Positions 31,026 to 42,474 of a DNA stretch of 64,000 nt are shown piece after piece. The notes under the pieces are model-generated. The model was not told the DNA's origin and did no database searches. It saw nothing but the letters and a program-made list of their open reading frames with translations. A program made the position numbers and the translations under genes. Source of the stretch: Okapia johnstoni (Eukaryota; Chordata; Mammalia; Artiodactyla; Giraffidae); assembly GCA_024291935.2 (NCBI GenBank), contig CM044326.1, positions 35,401,948-35,465,947 of the forward strand, written 5' to 3'. Every line of letters begins with the position of its first letter. Position 1 is the stretch's first letter.

Positions 31026-34000
31026 CGGGTGTCACTGTGGAATGTTAAATAGGAAAACTCTCTCTTGTCACACGGTGACCAGGGCAGGTGGCACAGTGCC
31101 CACGTTTGGAGGCATTAATGCATGACAATGATGACAGTTTAGCTCAGGCCAAGCGTCAGTCATCTGTGGGCCCCAGAAGAGTCACGGACACCTTCCTCTT
31201 CACTCCCTCTGAAAGGTGGTAGTGCTGGTGGCTTTAGACTCTGTATTCCCCCATCCACGGACCTGTGGACTCTGGGACTCTCGGGCACATGGAAGACAGG
31301 ACCCAATCCTAGGGGGGGCTTTGTCCCACCTCTGACCTCAAGCCCTGTCTCATGCTGGGCTGCACTTGAAATGTCCACCCCGTGCCCACCTCCCAGGGCC
31401 ATTCTGTGCTGAGTGCCGCCTCCTCCAGGAGGCTTTCCATGAACACCTGGCCAGGCTCCTTATGCCTGTGCTGACCTGAGGACTTCTGTCAAGGCTGCAA
31501 ATGTCTGAGAGGGGAGGGATGGGATAGGGTAGGGGCCCCAAGGCACCCAGGGGCTCGAGGCTGCTCTCCCCCCAGGCTGGGCGCGGACGCACAGGGCTGG
31601 CAGAGCTACAGTGGCTGCCCCGTGTCCCTCCAGCTGAGTGACGGACAGGACGTGGGCAGGGATTCCCCCAGGAGGAGCTGATCTAGCTTACTCGTGATCG
31701 GGGTGCCTATCTCGGCGGCTCCCTCAGTCTGCACATCGTTGTCATCAGTATTTTTAACTTGGCGCGGCTTTTAGTAAACCCTCCATGTGTGGAGAGAGGT
31801 AAATGATTTGAGAACTTGACTAATTAAGACACGGCTCTGAGGTTGCAGAGGGAAGCCTCTGTGGTTGGTTCCAGGCCCCCTCCCCTCCCCAGAAGCCTGC
31901 CCTCCTGGAGCTGCCCCAGATGGGCTCCCCTCTGCAAACACAGGGAGCAATGCCCCTGGGCCCCAGAACCCCAGGGCCAGGGTGTCCATAGCCCCAGGGG
32001 AGGGGCGGTGTGTGCTGCAGCAGGGGGCCCCAATGCACACACATTTCCTCAGCCTGACCCTGTCTTAGAACCCGCCACCTCCTCAAGGCAGCCGTCTCAC
32101 AGATGCACAAGGCTCTCCAGGGTCAGGCTGGAAGTGGGTCTGTTCAGGGACCCCGGGGGGCAGTGGCTCACAGCTCTGTTGCCAGTTGCCCAGCTCCCGA
32201 CCTTCACACTCTTGGTTCTGCCTTCATCAAAGGCCCAGGCGAGGTCAGTCGGCCAGCTCGCCGCCAGACAGCCAACCATCGCTCCTCTGAGCTCGGTGTC
32301 TCAGCAGCCCAGCGCAGATCATGGTGCACCCATCCACGCTCCGCTCCCCAAGGAACATGGGGCGGAATCCCTCCTTCTCCTCTCCCTCCACTCCACCCTC
32401 CTGGGCCCCCAGGCCACAGCTCCTGGCTCTCTCTGGCTCCTCGTCCTGCCTGGGAAATGGACACTCGGGGCCAGGAGGTACCCTGGTGCTGGGGTGCTCC
32501 GGAAGAACAAGAGAGCTCCTCCCCTCTGGGGGAGCCTGAGGGAAGGACTCCCAGTACGCAAGGGCTCCCATCGAGGCAAACAGTAGGTGCTCAGTAAATG
32601 TCAGCAAGACCCTGACAAGGGAGGTGGGATAGCCAAGCCTCCTTGGGCAGGGTTGATCTTGCAGAAAAGCAGAGATGGCCATAACCCTCTACATGTGACC
32701 TCAGGGACACCCCTCCCAACTTGAAATGTAGCTACTCCACCCCCTCAACTGATGACCCCACCACCCTGCACCTCCAGAGTGAGCAGTCGGGTCCCCAGCA
32801 CCCGCTCCCACTCATCACAGCCCGACTGGTGCCTCAGAATAGGGGTCTGGAAGCCCATCGACCTCAGTGGCCACATCTGTAAGATGGGGGCTCAGGACTC
32901 CTGCCCAGGTGCCCAAACCCCAACCCCCCCACCGCCGGGCTCCAGCGAGGCTGTGGAGCTGGGCTTGGAGCAGAGCGCCCGGACCAGGTTATCAGCACTC
33001 CTACTAATTGTTGTTATTACAATAATTAGGAATGTGCCCACTGACCTTTGGGGAAATTGAACCTCTCTCAAGGGCAGCAGAGCCTTCCTGACAGGCACCC
33101 TCCCCCTCTGCAGAGCCAGGCCACCTGCTCGGGGGTGGTGGGGTGATGACTGGCCGGTAGGCCGGCCCGCGGGCACCCCAGAGCCCCCGATCGTCATGGA
33201 GCTTCCCCGGTTCTGCACGCCGCTTAGTTCTGCCCCTGATGGGGAACACTGTCTGAACAAAGCGCTTGGCCCTGTTCCCGGCTTCCACATCTGCCTGCCT
33301 CCGCCCCAGCGCCCCCCCAACGGCTTGTCAAGACAGAAGCTGGCAGGGAGGGGTTTGCAAACATGAATCGTGGCATTTACTCGTATGTTCCCTGGCCCCG
33401 ACTTTGTAAAAACATCTGCGGGTGACTCTTCCTCGAGAGAAGGGAAGCTGCTGGTTTTTTTTTTTTTTTCTTCTCTGAGCCTTGCCGGGAAAGAGGCAGA
33501 CGGGGGGCGGTGGGGCGGGAGATGCTGGAAAGCCGTGTAATCAAGATGGGCACATTTCTCGGGGTGTGTGGTTACCAACTAATTAGCAAGTCTGAAGACC
33601 GTGACCTCAGGGGCCCAGCAAGGCAGTCAGATGCTGCTGCGTTCCATCACATGGTCCCCAGGCCCTGGAGAGAAGGGACCACACTCTGGGGACAGGCCGG
33701 GAGCCCGTGGGCTGGCGGGAAGCAGGCCTGTGCAGACACATGGGTGCTCCCGTCCAGAGAAGTGCTGACCATCACCGACTGCACCGCCACGGCCCCAGGC
33801 CTCAGTTTCCCCTCCGTAGCCGAAGGATGGTTATGACAACACCCAAAGACCATCTGGATCCTGGTCCCAAGATCTGCCCTGTCGATGCACCTCCATCAAG
33901 CCTCCCTCTCTCCCCTTCTGCCTAAGACTGGCCGTGAGGCCTCCTTGCCCCCTCCCCTCCCACGGCCAGCCGTCCTGTCCTGACATCACACCCTCACTGC

Positions 34001-35537
34001 CCGCCACCCCTGCTTCCCACACATTCAGGAGGTCCCGACTCTTGGACCTCAGCTCCTTCTGTCCCCTCCGCCTGCAGACTCTTCCTCAACTCTGTTGCTG
34101 GTTGTTGGTCAACACACAAACCCATCTTGCAGGGGCCAGTGTGGGGGAGACGCAGCAAAAACACCAGGCTGACCTGTTCTCCACGGGACCCCCTAGGAAG
34201 GGGGGCTCGGCACATTCACCCACATAGCAGCAACTCTGGGCCCAGAAAAACACCACTGCCGGATCTGTGCCTTCTCCTGGGAGCCCCAGAGCAGTGGACA
34301 GGGGCCTCTAGGACAGATCTCAGCTGGGTGAGCCTTCCTTCAATGCAGTCCAGGGAGTGAGCTCCCCATTGCTGGAGGAAGCTGGGATTTCATGAGGGGA
34401 GGGCAGGGTTGTGGAGAAGAGCACAGGCAGACAGACTGACAGACTGTGGGACCGAAGCAAGCAGCTTTCGCCCCTCTGAGCCTCAGGATTCTGACCTGCA
34501 AGATGGAAATGATAGTAGGACCAATGACCTAGGTCCATGGTGCCCAAAGTGCATGCCTAGGGGAGCAGCTGGGGGCCAGTGGTGCCCAGAGGAGGAAGAA
34601 GGGGAGAGTACAGCTGAACCAGGGCCCCCAGAAGGGTGAGTCCTGAGCCGGGTGGGGAGCCCAGGGCCGGGCCAACCGGGGACCCTCTCCCACCCACAGA
34701 GCTACGACAGTGCCCGGGGAAGCCCAGGCAGGCCTGAGAGACTTTGAAGGGCTTCCCAGTGGAAGTGACCTTGGGGATGGACCTCGAAGGGATGGACCAA
34801 ATGCAGGGGAGGGCAAGGCCTTCCCAGCAGCAGGGCCCAGCGGCAGGACAAGCTTGCGCCAGGGAAGGCCAGGGTGCACACGCGCCTGGCTATTTTGGGT
34901 GGCTCATCCTTCAGAGACGCGGCCGAGTGAGGGGAGCAGCCGCAGCCCAGCCCCGGGGGGTGCTGAGGGTCGGAGGGGCTTCATGGCCGGGGTCTCAAAG
35001 GCCAGGCCGCCAGGTGGCATCCAGGAGGAGCCTGACAGCGGCTCCGAGGAGGAGCGGAAGGACGAGGTCAGAGATGTGAAAAGCTCCAGCGAGCACGGGC
35101 GGCCTGGGGGAGGACAGGGAGTGTGCACAGCAGGAATGCCACGGAGAGGCCCAGTCGGGGCTGAGGGGGGCGGCCACAGGGCCTGGGGACCCGGAGGCCC
35201 AGGCCTACCCTGCCCCCCACATCGGAAGTCAGAGTCAACTCTGGGCCTCCCCTCCAGCTCTGGCTCCCTTGCCAGCAGGGCTCCCTCCACAAAGGCCTTT
35301 GCGCCCACCACCCTGCTTTCCATGGGATCAAGGGGGGAGACGTGGCTGGAGAAGGCTTGTATTTGCCTGAGGTTCCGGAAGGGCTGCGTGGCGGGGGCGG
35401 GGTGAACCAAGAGGTGGGAAGGGCCTGGAAGTTTCCAGAAGGTTGGCTCCTCTCCCTGCACATCTAGCCGGCCACGGCCAGCCAGCGTCCCCCTGAAGAT
35501 CAGGGCCCCAGCCTGCCCCACTCTCGGCGAGCCAGTG

Positions 35538-35551
35538 GCGCCCTCTGCCGG
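35538..35551 (-). promoter_or_regulatory. CTCF-like motif
   Basis: The minus strand reads CCGGCAGAGGGCGC. It matches the remembered CTCF core CCASYAGRKGGCRS at 13 of 14 positions. Occupancy is not known. Confidence 0.5.
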
Positions 35552-35689
35552 CACCGGTTGGAGGACTTAGTGGGGGCCCCCGACCCCCAGGGGGCGAGGG
35601 GCATGCGCCTTCCTCCTCCCGCCAGCCAGCCACCCTGTTTCTCTTGCCAGCCAGCGCGTGTCTCTTTCCTAAAAGGATGGTACATGCAG

Positions 35690-35785
35690 CCAAAAGATAA
35701 GGGGGAAGCCATTATTAATGAAAACAGGTGAGGGGAAGATATTTATTACCATTTTCAGCCTAATGAAGCCTGCGGAAGGCTCTCT
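35690..35785. promoter_or_regulatory. Candidate conserved non-coding element
   Basis: An AT-rich unique island in GC-rich DNA, with homeobox-like ATTATTAATGAAAA, GATATTTATTACC and CTAATGAAGCC words. The regulatory role is inferred. Confidence 0.3.
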
Positions 35786-37435
35786 CCGGAGTGATCAATC
35801 CCTTCCAGGCCTGTGTTCTCCCGGCCATGGAGCCACAGGCCTGTCATAACTCATGTCGCAGAAGTCACAGCGCTCCTCTGTGTGTCCTCAATGCAGCCCC
35901 CTCGCTCAGGGAGGAGGAAGGAGGGAGCCGTGCAACTGATAACAAATTTTGGAAATGCAGAATTTCACACCTCATTGGGTAAGCGTTAAGATGACAATGC
36001 TCTAGGATTTCTTCTCTCCCAGTCGCCCATCCCTATGGGCCCAGTGGTGGTGGAGGCCCAGCAGAGGGGAGGCGAACGGATGCCTCTGGAAGATGGGGGG
36101 CGCTCCTATGGGGGCCCCCTGCCCCGTGGACGCTGGGCTACAGACCCAGCCAGAGGGGACCGCCAGGCCCAGGGTAGGACAGTGACGGCAGAGGTCTCTG
36201 TGTTCTGAGTCACAGAGCTCTGGAGTTCTGTGAAGCCGGAAGGCGCCCGGGGGCCCGCAGAGCTCTTCTCCCTCTGCTAGGCCCCATGGAGGCCCAGGCC
36301 TTCCAGGCCGTCATCCTGACGTCCGTTCCCAGCAAGCTCTGCCCGGTGGCTGGATGCTCTCACCCCTCCTGGGAGCCCACGCAGACAGCTGCATCAGACG
36401 AAATCCAGACTGCAGGGCCCGGTCAATAAAACTCCCCATCAGGCCCCGCCAGGCCTGGCCAAACGGCTCCCCTGGCGTCACGACGGCCCCAGGTCCAGCC
36501 ACCCTGGCGGGAGGGGCACCGGGCCGGTCCCAGTTGTGCTGGGTGTGTGGGAGGATGGAGAGGGGGGAAGCTGAGGGCTGTTCTGCAGTTTGGGGACAGG
36601 GATGGGGGCCAGGGAAGGGAGAGAGGAGGCCACTGCCTGGCCTGGGAGCCACCCCCAAAGTGAGGGGAAAATCTCCCCACCTTTCTCCAGCAACCCCCTC
36701 CCTACCCCCGTGACACGTGTCCCAGACTGCGGACCTTCTCTGTGCCAAAGCGAGCACGTTTCCAGCCCATGTCCCGGCACGTGGGGATTTGGGGTGCACA
36801 GGAGTCATGCGATGCCCCCGCTGGGCCACTTTGAATAGAGTAAGGAGAGATGTTTCCAGCCCCCCACCCCTGCCGGCCCCCATGGCTCTCAGGCCCTCAG
36901 CTGTCACCGGGCAGGGAGGACAGACGCTCCACATTCCAGGAGGTGCGCGTGGGAGGACAGGCAGGGACAGTCTCCCAGCCTAGGGCAGGTGGAGCCACCC
37001 AGAGGCCTTGGCCAGTAACTGACACCCGCTCTACCTCGGGGAGTCTCCAACCAGGTGACCAGGTGAGGGCAGAAAGGCCTGAACCCTGCACGGGGCACTC
37101 CCGGCAGCCACGTCCTCGGGCTGTGCCCTGGGTGTCCGTGACACTCAGAGACAGTCCCAGTGGTGGCAGTCACCTCTGGTTCCACTGGCTGTCCCTGCAG
37201 ACAGAAAGCCTGAGAGGGCAGGAAGGAATGAATCCAGACCCTCTTGACTCCTTGTGTACCTGTGTACCCTGTGTACACAGACAGGACAAGATGCCTTTGG
37301 GTGTGGGGCTCAGGACATCTTCTAATGGGCTTTGAAGATGGGGTAGGAGTTTTAAAAAGTGAAAGTAACTTGGAGTTGTTTTTCTTTCTGAAAGGAATAT
37401 ACATTGCTTAAAGAAAAAGTTGGAAGGCTGAAAAT

Positions 37436-37462
37436 CAAAAAGAAGAAGAAGAAGAAGAAGAA
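37436..37462 (+). repeat. (AAG)n microsatellite
   Basis: About eight AAG units. Confidence 0.95.
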
Positions 37463-37974
37463 ACAACCGCGTGGTTTCTCTACACAGAAAATATCGCCAC
37501 TGAAGCATTTCCTTCTAGTCTTTTTTCTGTTCATTTTCTCTTAGGTTGGCTCTGCATGCCAGGAATCCAACTTCATCTGTAAGCTTGTTTCTTGACGGTT
37601 CCCATGCATAAATATTTCCCTCTGTTTATATAAATTCAACAGAGAGAAAGTATCCATGGCTACATAATGGTTCATTGTGTGGTTTGCAGCACAGTTGGCT
37701 GGTAATTTTTTATTGGAGACATTTAGGATTGAAATTTCCACTCTTGATTAGCAGAAGCAGTTCTGTCACAGTGTCATTGTCTAACTGTATTCTCATACTG
37801 CAGATGAGCTCCTTTCAAAAGTACACTCTCCATATTAAGATGATAGAAGTCTTTTAAAGGAAAATAATAGGTCTTTTAGGGGGGTTGGTACAATATGTAT
37901 TCATTTTAGAAAACTTGGAAAATAGAGATGAGTGTGAAGAGGAAAACGCAAGACACCAGGAACCACGTGAATAT
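37463..37974. other. AT-rich segment, no gene seen
   Basis: AT-rich and possibly an old LINE remnant (TGGTTCATTGTGTGG, GACATTTAGGATTGAAATTTC), but too diverged to name. Confidence 0.45.
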
Positions 37975-37991
37975 TTATTTATGAGCCAGAT

Positions 37992-38206
37992 GTGAGTGTG
38001 CGTGAGTGTGCGTGAGTGTGAGTGTGTGTGTGAGTGCGTGTGTGTGAGGGTGTGTGGGGGTGTGTGGGTGTGTGTGAGAGAGTGTGTGTGAGTGTGTGTG
38101 ACTGTGTGAGAGTGTGTGAGTGCGTGTGAGTGAGTGTGTGGGGGGGGTGTGCAAGTGTGTGTGGGTGGTGAGTGTGTGTGGGGGTATGTGAGTGGGGGGG
38201 GGGGGG
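37992..38206 (+). repeat. Degenerate (GT)n / GTGTGA repeat ending in a G run
   Basis: About 215 bases of GTGT, GTGAGT and GTGGG variants, closed by a 13-base G run. Confidence 0.93.
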
Positions 38207-40639
38207 GAGAGAGGAGACCATCTCGAGCTTTGTCTGAGCCTCCAGCCTCTGTCACCTACATCACGGCCACAGCCTCTCAGCCTCTCCCCTGCAGGGCAAG
38301 CCTGTGATAGCCGCATACCCGGACCCCATATGGCCCGGCTGTCCCCCCGGCTGTCCCCAAGCCCTTCTCGCCTCCTTCCCTCACCTCCAGCTGCCCTGGA
38401 CCCCTGCTAGTGCCCAGGCTTCAGCATCAGCCCCTAACCCTGTCCTTCTCCAGGATGGCCACGCAGCGCACTCCTTCACTTTTTCCGGGTCAGATTCACT
38501 CCCTCAGCGATCTACCAACATCCTTGTTTTATTTGTCTCTGAGCGCTTCTAGTTTATCAAATGATTCACTCATTTATTTAGCACTTTACGGCCAGCAAAT
38601 CTTTGTAGCTCACCAGACACCCACAGTCATCACATCCGCAGGCAGGGCAGGGGTTTGTTCCCACTTCCTGGGAAGGAGGAGGGGCCCCCACATGCCAAGC
38701 CCCTACCTCTCTTGGTCCCCACTTTTCAGCAGAGGGAAGAGAGTCAAGCCCCGTCTGCCCCATGGCTTTTCTCCCAGGACCCTGGGGAAATTCCAAAAGG
38801 CTGCTGTGGCCATGCCCCATCAGCTGTACAGTATTTCAAAGCCTCCTCCTCCCGCTCCCCCAAGGAAGGTGCCAGGGACTGTGTGGACACCTGAGCCCCA
38901 GGACTGCCCGAAAGCCGGCCGGCTTCTCGGGTGCCCAGCCCACCCCACTTAAACAGACTCAATCCACCATGTAGATTCGCCCTGCCATGAGAAGCCCGGC
39001 GTAGGCCCTGACCCCTGGAAATCCATCCACACCAACGGCTTACAATGCACCACCTGATGGACTCCAGACCTCGAGTCTGCCACGGGGTGGTCCCCTCTTC
39101 TGCCTCAGTCAGTGCCCACGTGGAGTGAATCTGCTCTGTTGGATCAAGACTGATGTTGTCTCCAGCTTACAGACACCTGGGCTCCAGGTAGAACTGGGCT
39201 CAGAACCTGGCTTCCTTTGTCCCTTGGAACCACACTGTGGCATCAGGAGAGGCCACCGGCAGGGTGCCTGGGGAGCATCAGCTTGGGGTTGGGATTTCCT
39301 GTCCACCCGCTGACCCCGGCTTCCTCCCCCAGAGGAGCCCAGCTCCAGGAAACTGCCGGGACCCTCCTTCCCTGGACAACCCAGACCGACTGCTTTCCCC
39401 ACTGCCCATCCCACACCAGACTCACAGCTTGATGCTGGCACCGCCCCAAAGCTGCCCACACTGAACACTTACCACGGACTCCCCTGTGCCTGGCTCACCT
39501 GCCCTGTTCCCCTTACAACCGCCCTGCCTCACAGCAGGTCCACGTGTCCAGTGACTCACAGGCTCAGAGAGGTTAAGGGCTTCCCTCCAGGACACACAGG
39601 CCAGTCCGTGGGGCAACAGCCCCTCCCTTCAAAGTCACCCTGCCTTGGTGGGTGGAGGTGGACAGTCCAGCCTTTCACTGAACACCACCTGCCTGAGAGG
39701 CCAAATCTCTGAGGTCTTAAGGGGCTGCCTCTCCAGGTGCCTCCCCACCTCCCCTGGGCACTTTGGGCAGCTGTGACACAGGATAGAAATCAACCCAGAA
39801 ATAAGCAAATGTGACGCTGAGCCCAGGTGCCGAACTCAGGAAGGCAGGGCGAGGCTGAGGCAGTCCTGAGGCTTCTGCAGATTCGGCCTTGCTTCCTCTG
39901 AGCCCAGATTCAGGCCAGCGGCCCCCCGATTTCATCCCCTGAGGTTCTGAGAAAACAGCTGGCCTGCACCGACCCCACCCTTGAGGGTGACTCACAATTG
40001 TCAAAGACCAGATCCCTTAGGCTGGAGCCGCTAAAGTCCTGCTATGGTCAACGTGGGCCCGAACGGATAAACAGGCGGCCTTTATTAGCCCCCCTCCCCG
40101 GCTCTAAACACCCGGTCTTGCCTCCGCCTGACCCCTGGGAAGAGGGCTACGGCAGGAGAGCCTGAGACCGTCTGGCCCCTACAGCAGCCCTCCTTGTCTG
40201 GGGCCTGGGCTGCCTCGGGGGCTGTGTTGATCTTACAGGGCTTGCAGGCACTCACGAGACTCCGAGAGAGGTGTTCCACTGCCGCTTTATGGAAATTATT
40301 TTATGGTCCACGTAGGTGTGGGGCAACTCCCATCCTGTAAATATTTCCAGGCTAAAAATACTGTGGTCACGCTCCACGGAAGAGAACTTTGGGGCCCAGT
40401 ATAGATCTCAAGTCACAAGATCAGGCACCCAAGAAAGATAACTTTGTTTTTCTACAGCTCAGTTCTTCTGAGGACCCGTCCTGTGGGTGGTAAAAACCAA
40501 CCCTCAGGTCAGTGCTGACCCCCTGCGCCCCACACCCCATTCCCAAGGTTGGTATGGTATAACTGCCCTCAGCTCTTTCCACCTCCACAAGCGAACCGTG
40601 AAAGTCTACTCTGAATTTCAAAAGTCAAGACTGAACTTC
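38207..40639. other. Unique intergenic DNA
   Basis: No exon recognised. A MIR-like fragment lies at 39555-39610. A short island at 40285-40400 carries a MEF2-like core, described as a finding. Confidence 0.6.
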
Positions 40640-41100
40640 TAAACGGTACAACAGGTCTCCTCAAAAATCAAATCATAGAATTGCCGTGTGATCTAATAAT
40701 TCCACTTCTGACTACATACCCCAAAGAACTGAAAGCAGGAACTTGAATAGATATTTTTCCACCCCTGTTCATAGCAGCGTTATTCACAATAGCCAAACGG
40801 TATCAATGGCCTTTGACAGACGATTGGACAAACAAGACATGGTATATCTATACAGTGACATTTTGTTGTTGTTCAGTCACTAAGCCGTGTCTGACTCCTT
40901 GTGACCCTATGGACTGTAGCCCACCAGGCTCCTCTGTCTAGAGGATTTCCCAAGCAAGAATACTGGAGTGGGTTGCCCTGCCCTTTTCCACAGAGTGGAA
41001 TATTATTCAGCCTTAAAAAGGAATGAAATTCTGACACGGTGACAACCTTGAGGACATTATATACTAATTGAAAGAAGCCAGTCACAAAAAGACAAATATT
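40640..41100 (+). mobile_element. L1 LINE 3' region with SINE insert
   Basis: CAAATCATAGAATTGCCGTG, CCCCTGTTCATAGCAGCG, TATTCACAATAGCCAAACGG and TATTATTCAGCCTTAAAAAG follow L1 order. A Bov-type SINE interrupts it at about 40866-40990. Confidence 0.85.
40866..40990 (-). mobile_element. Bov-A-type SINE fragment
   Basis: GTTCAGTCACTAAGCCGTGT to CTGGAGTGGGTTGCCCTGCC, reverse orientation, inside the L1. Confidence 0.88.
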
Positions 41101-41585
41101 ATATTCATTCTGTTATTTTTCCAACTCTGTTGGTATAATTGACATATAACATAGCATAACTTTGAGGTGTGCAGCATGTTTGCCTGACACACTTACATAC
41201 TGCAATATAATTGTGGGCACAGTGTTAGCTAACACCTCCACAATGTCATGCGATTACCATTTCATTTTTGTGTTGAGAACATCTAAGATCTACTCTCTTA
41301 GTAACTTTCAAGTATATAGTAGGAATTGTTATCTATAATCAACATGCTATACATTAGATCCCCAGAACCTTTTCATCTTTCTTTCAATTTTTTTTAATTG
41401 AAGTATAGTTGATTTACAATGTTACATTAATTTCTGCTATATAGCAAAGTGATTCAGTTGTGCACAAATATGCATTCCTTTTTAATATTCTTTCCATTAC
41501 AGTTTATCATAGGCTATAGAATATAGTTCCCTGTGCTATATAGTAGGACCCTGTATATCCATTTTATACATATATATTTTTATAT
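41101..41585 (-). mobile_element. L1 LINE fragments, reverse orientation
   Basis: GGTATAATTGACATATAACA, TTAATTGAAGTATAGTTGATTT and GTGATTCAGTTGTGC are reverse complements of L1 3' sequences; the element resumes at 42204. Confidence 0.8.
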
Positions 41586-41597
41586 AAATGTATATAT

Positions 41598-41912
41598 ATG
41601 GCTTCCCTGGTTGTCAGCTGGTAAAGAATCTGCCTGCAATGCAGGAGACCCCAGTTCAATTCCTGGGTCGGGAAGATCCCCGGAAGAAGAGATAGGCTAC
41701 CCACTCCAGTATTCTTGGGCTTCCCTGGTGGCTCAGCTGGTAAAGAATCTGCCCGCAATGCGGGAAACCTGGGTTCGAACCCTGGGTTGGGAAGATCCCC
41801 GGGAGAAGGGAACAGCTACCCACTCCAGTATTCTGGGCCTGGAGAATTCCATGGGCCGTATAGTCCATGGGGTTGCAAAGAGTTGGACATGACTGAGCGA
41901 CTTTCGTATATA
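41598..41912 (+). mobile_element. Bov-tA SINE, two tandem units
   Basis: Two heads (GGCTTCCCTGGTTGTCAGCT and GGCTTCCCTGGTGGCTCAGC) and one tail ending GACTGAGCGACTTTCG, then a TA run. Same dimer organisation as at 1176-1490. Confidence 0.92.
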
Positions 41913-41925
41913 TATATATATATAT

Positions 41926-42203
41926 GCTGCTGCTGCTGCTGCTAACTCACTTCAGTCGTGTCCAACTCTGTGCGGCCATAGACGGCAGCCCACCAAGCTC
42001 CCCCATCCCTGGGATTCCCCAGGCAAGAACACTGGAGTGGGTTGCCATTTCCTTCTCCAATGCATGAAAGTGAAAAGTGAAAGTGAAGCCGCTCAGTCCT
42101 GTCTGACTCTTAGCGACCCCATGGACTGCAGCCTACCAGGCTCCTCCGTCCATGGGATTTTCCAGGCGAGAGTACTGGAGTGGGGCGCCATTGCCTTCTC
42201 CAA
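41926..42203 (-). mobile_element. Bov-A2 SINE (dimer)
   Basis: The GCT run at the left edge, two units and the GAAAAGTGAAAGTGAAGCCG linker match the copy at 5274-5553. Confidence 0.93.
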
Positions 42204-42474
42204 TATATAGATATGTATGTATATAAATAAGAGCTCACATCCACTAATCCCAACCTGCTCCTCCTTGGCAACCACCACTCTGCTCTCTACGTCCATGATT
42301 CTGTTTCTGTTTCATAAATAGGTTCACTTGTGTCATATTTAGATCCCACATATAAGTGATACCATATGTTATTGGTGTTTTTCTTCCTGACTTATTAATA
42401 CTTTACTCAGTATGATCATCTCTAGTTGCATCCACGTTGCTGCAAATGGCATTGTTTCATTCTTTTCATGGCTG
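42204..42474 (-). mobile_element. L1 LINE fragment, reverse orientation
   Basis: CACCACTCTGCTCTCTACGT, TCCCACATATAAGTGATACC and CATTGTTTCATTCTTTTCAT are reverse L1 words. BovB is inserted on its right side and the L1 resumes near 44020. Confidence 0.82.

Larger units (their letters stand above)
31026..37435. other. Unique intergenic DNA upstream of DLK1
   Basis: GC-rich; the longest open frames (31843-32586, 34710-35405, 32892-33578) have no domain and lie in high-GC sequence. MIR-like pieces occur near 33780-33840 and 34430-34530. Candidate regulatory islands are at 33530-33600 and 35690-35780, with a CTCF-like site at 35538-35551. Confidence 0.6.

Noticed and set aside
30436..31035. 199-codon Pro/His/Ser/Ile repeat protein
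   Set aside because: Pure translation of the tetranucleotide array; the opposite strand gives an equally open Trp/Asp/Gly frame.
31843..32586. 247-codon plus-strand open frame
   Set aside because: High-GC sequence with overlapping long frames on both strands; no recognisable domain, low-complexity composition.
34710..35405. 231-codon plus-strand open frame
   Set aside because: Gly/Pro/Arg-rich composition from GC content; a similar-length frame lies on the other strand; no family recognised.
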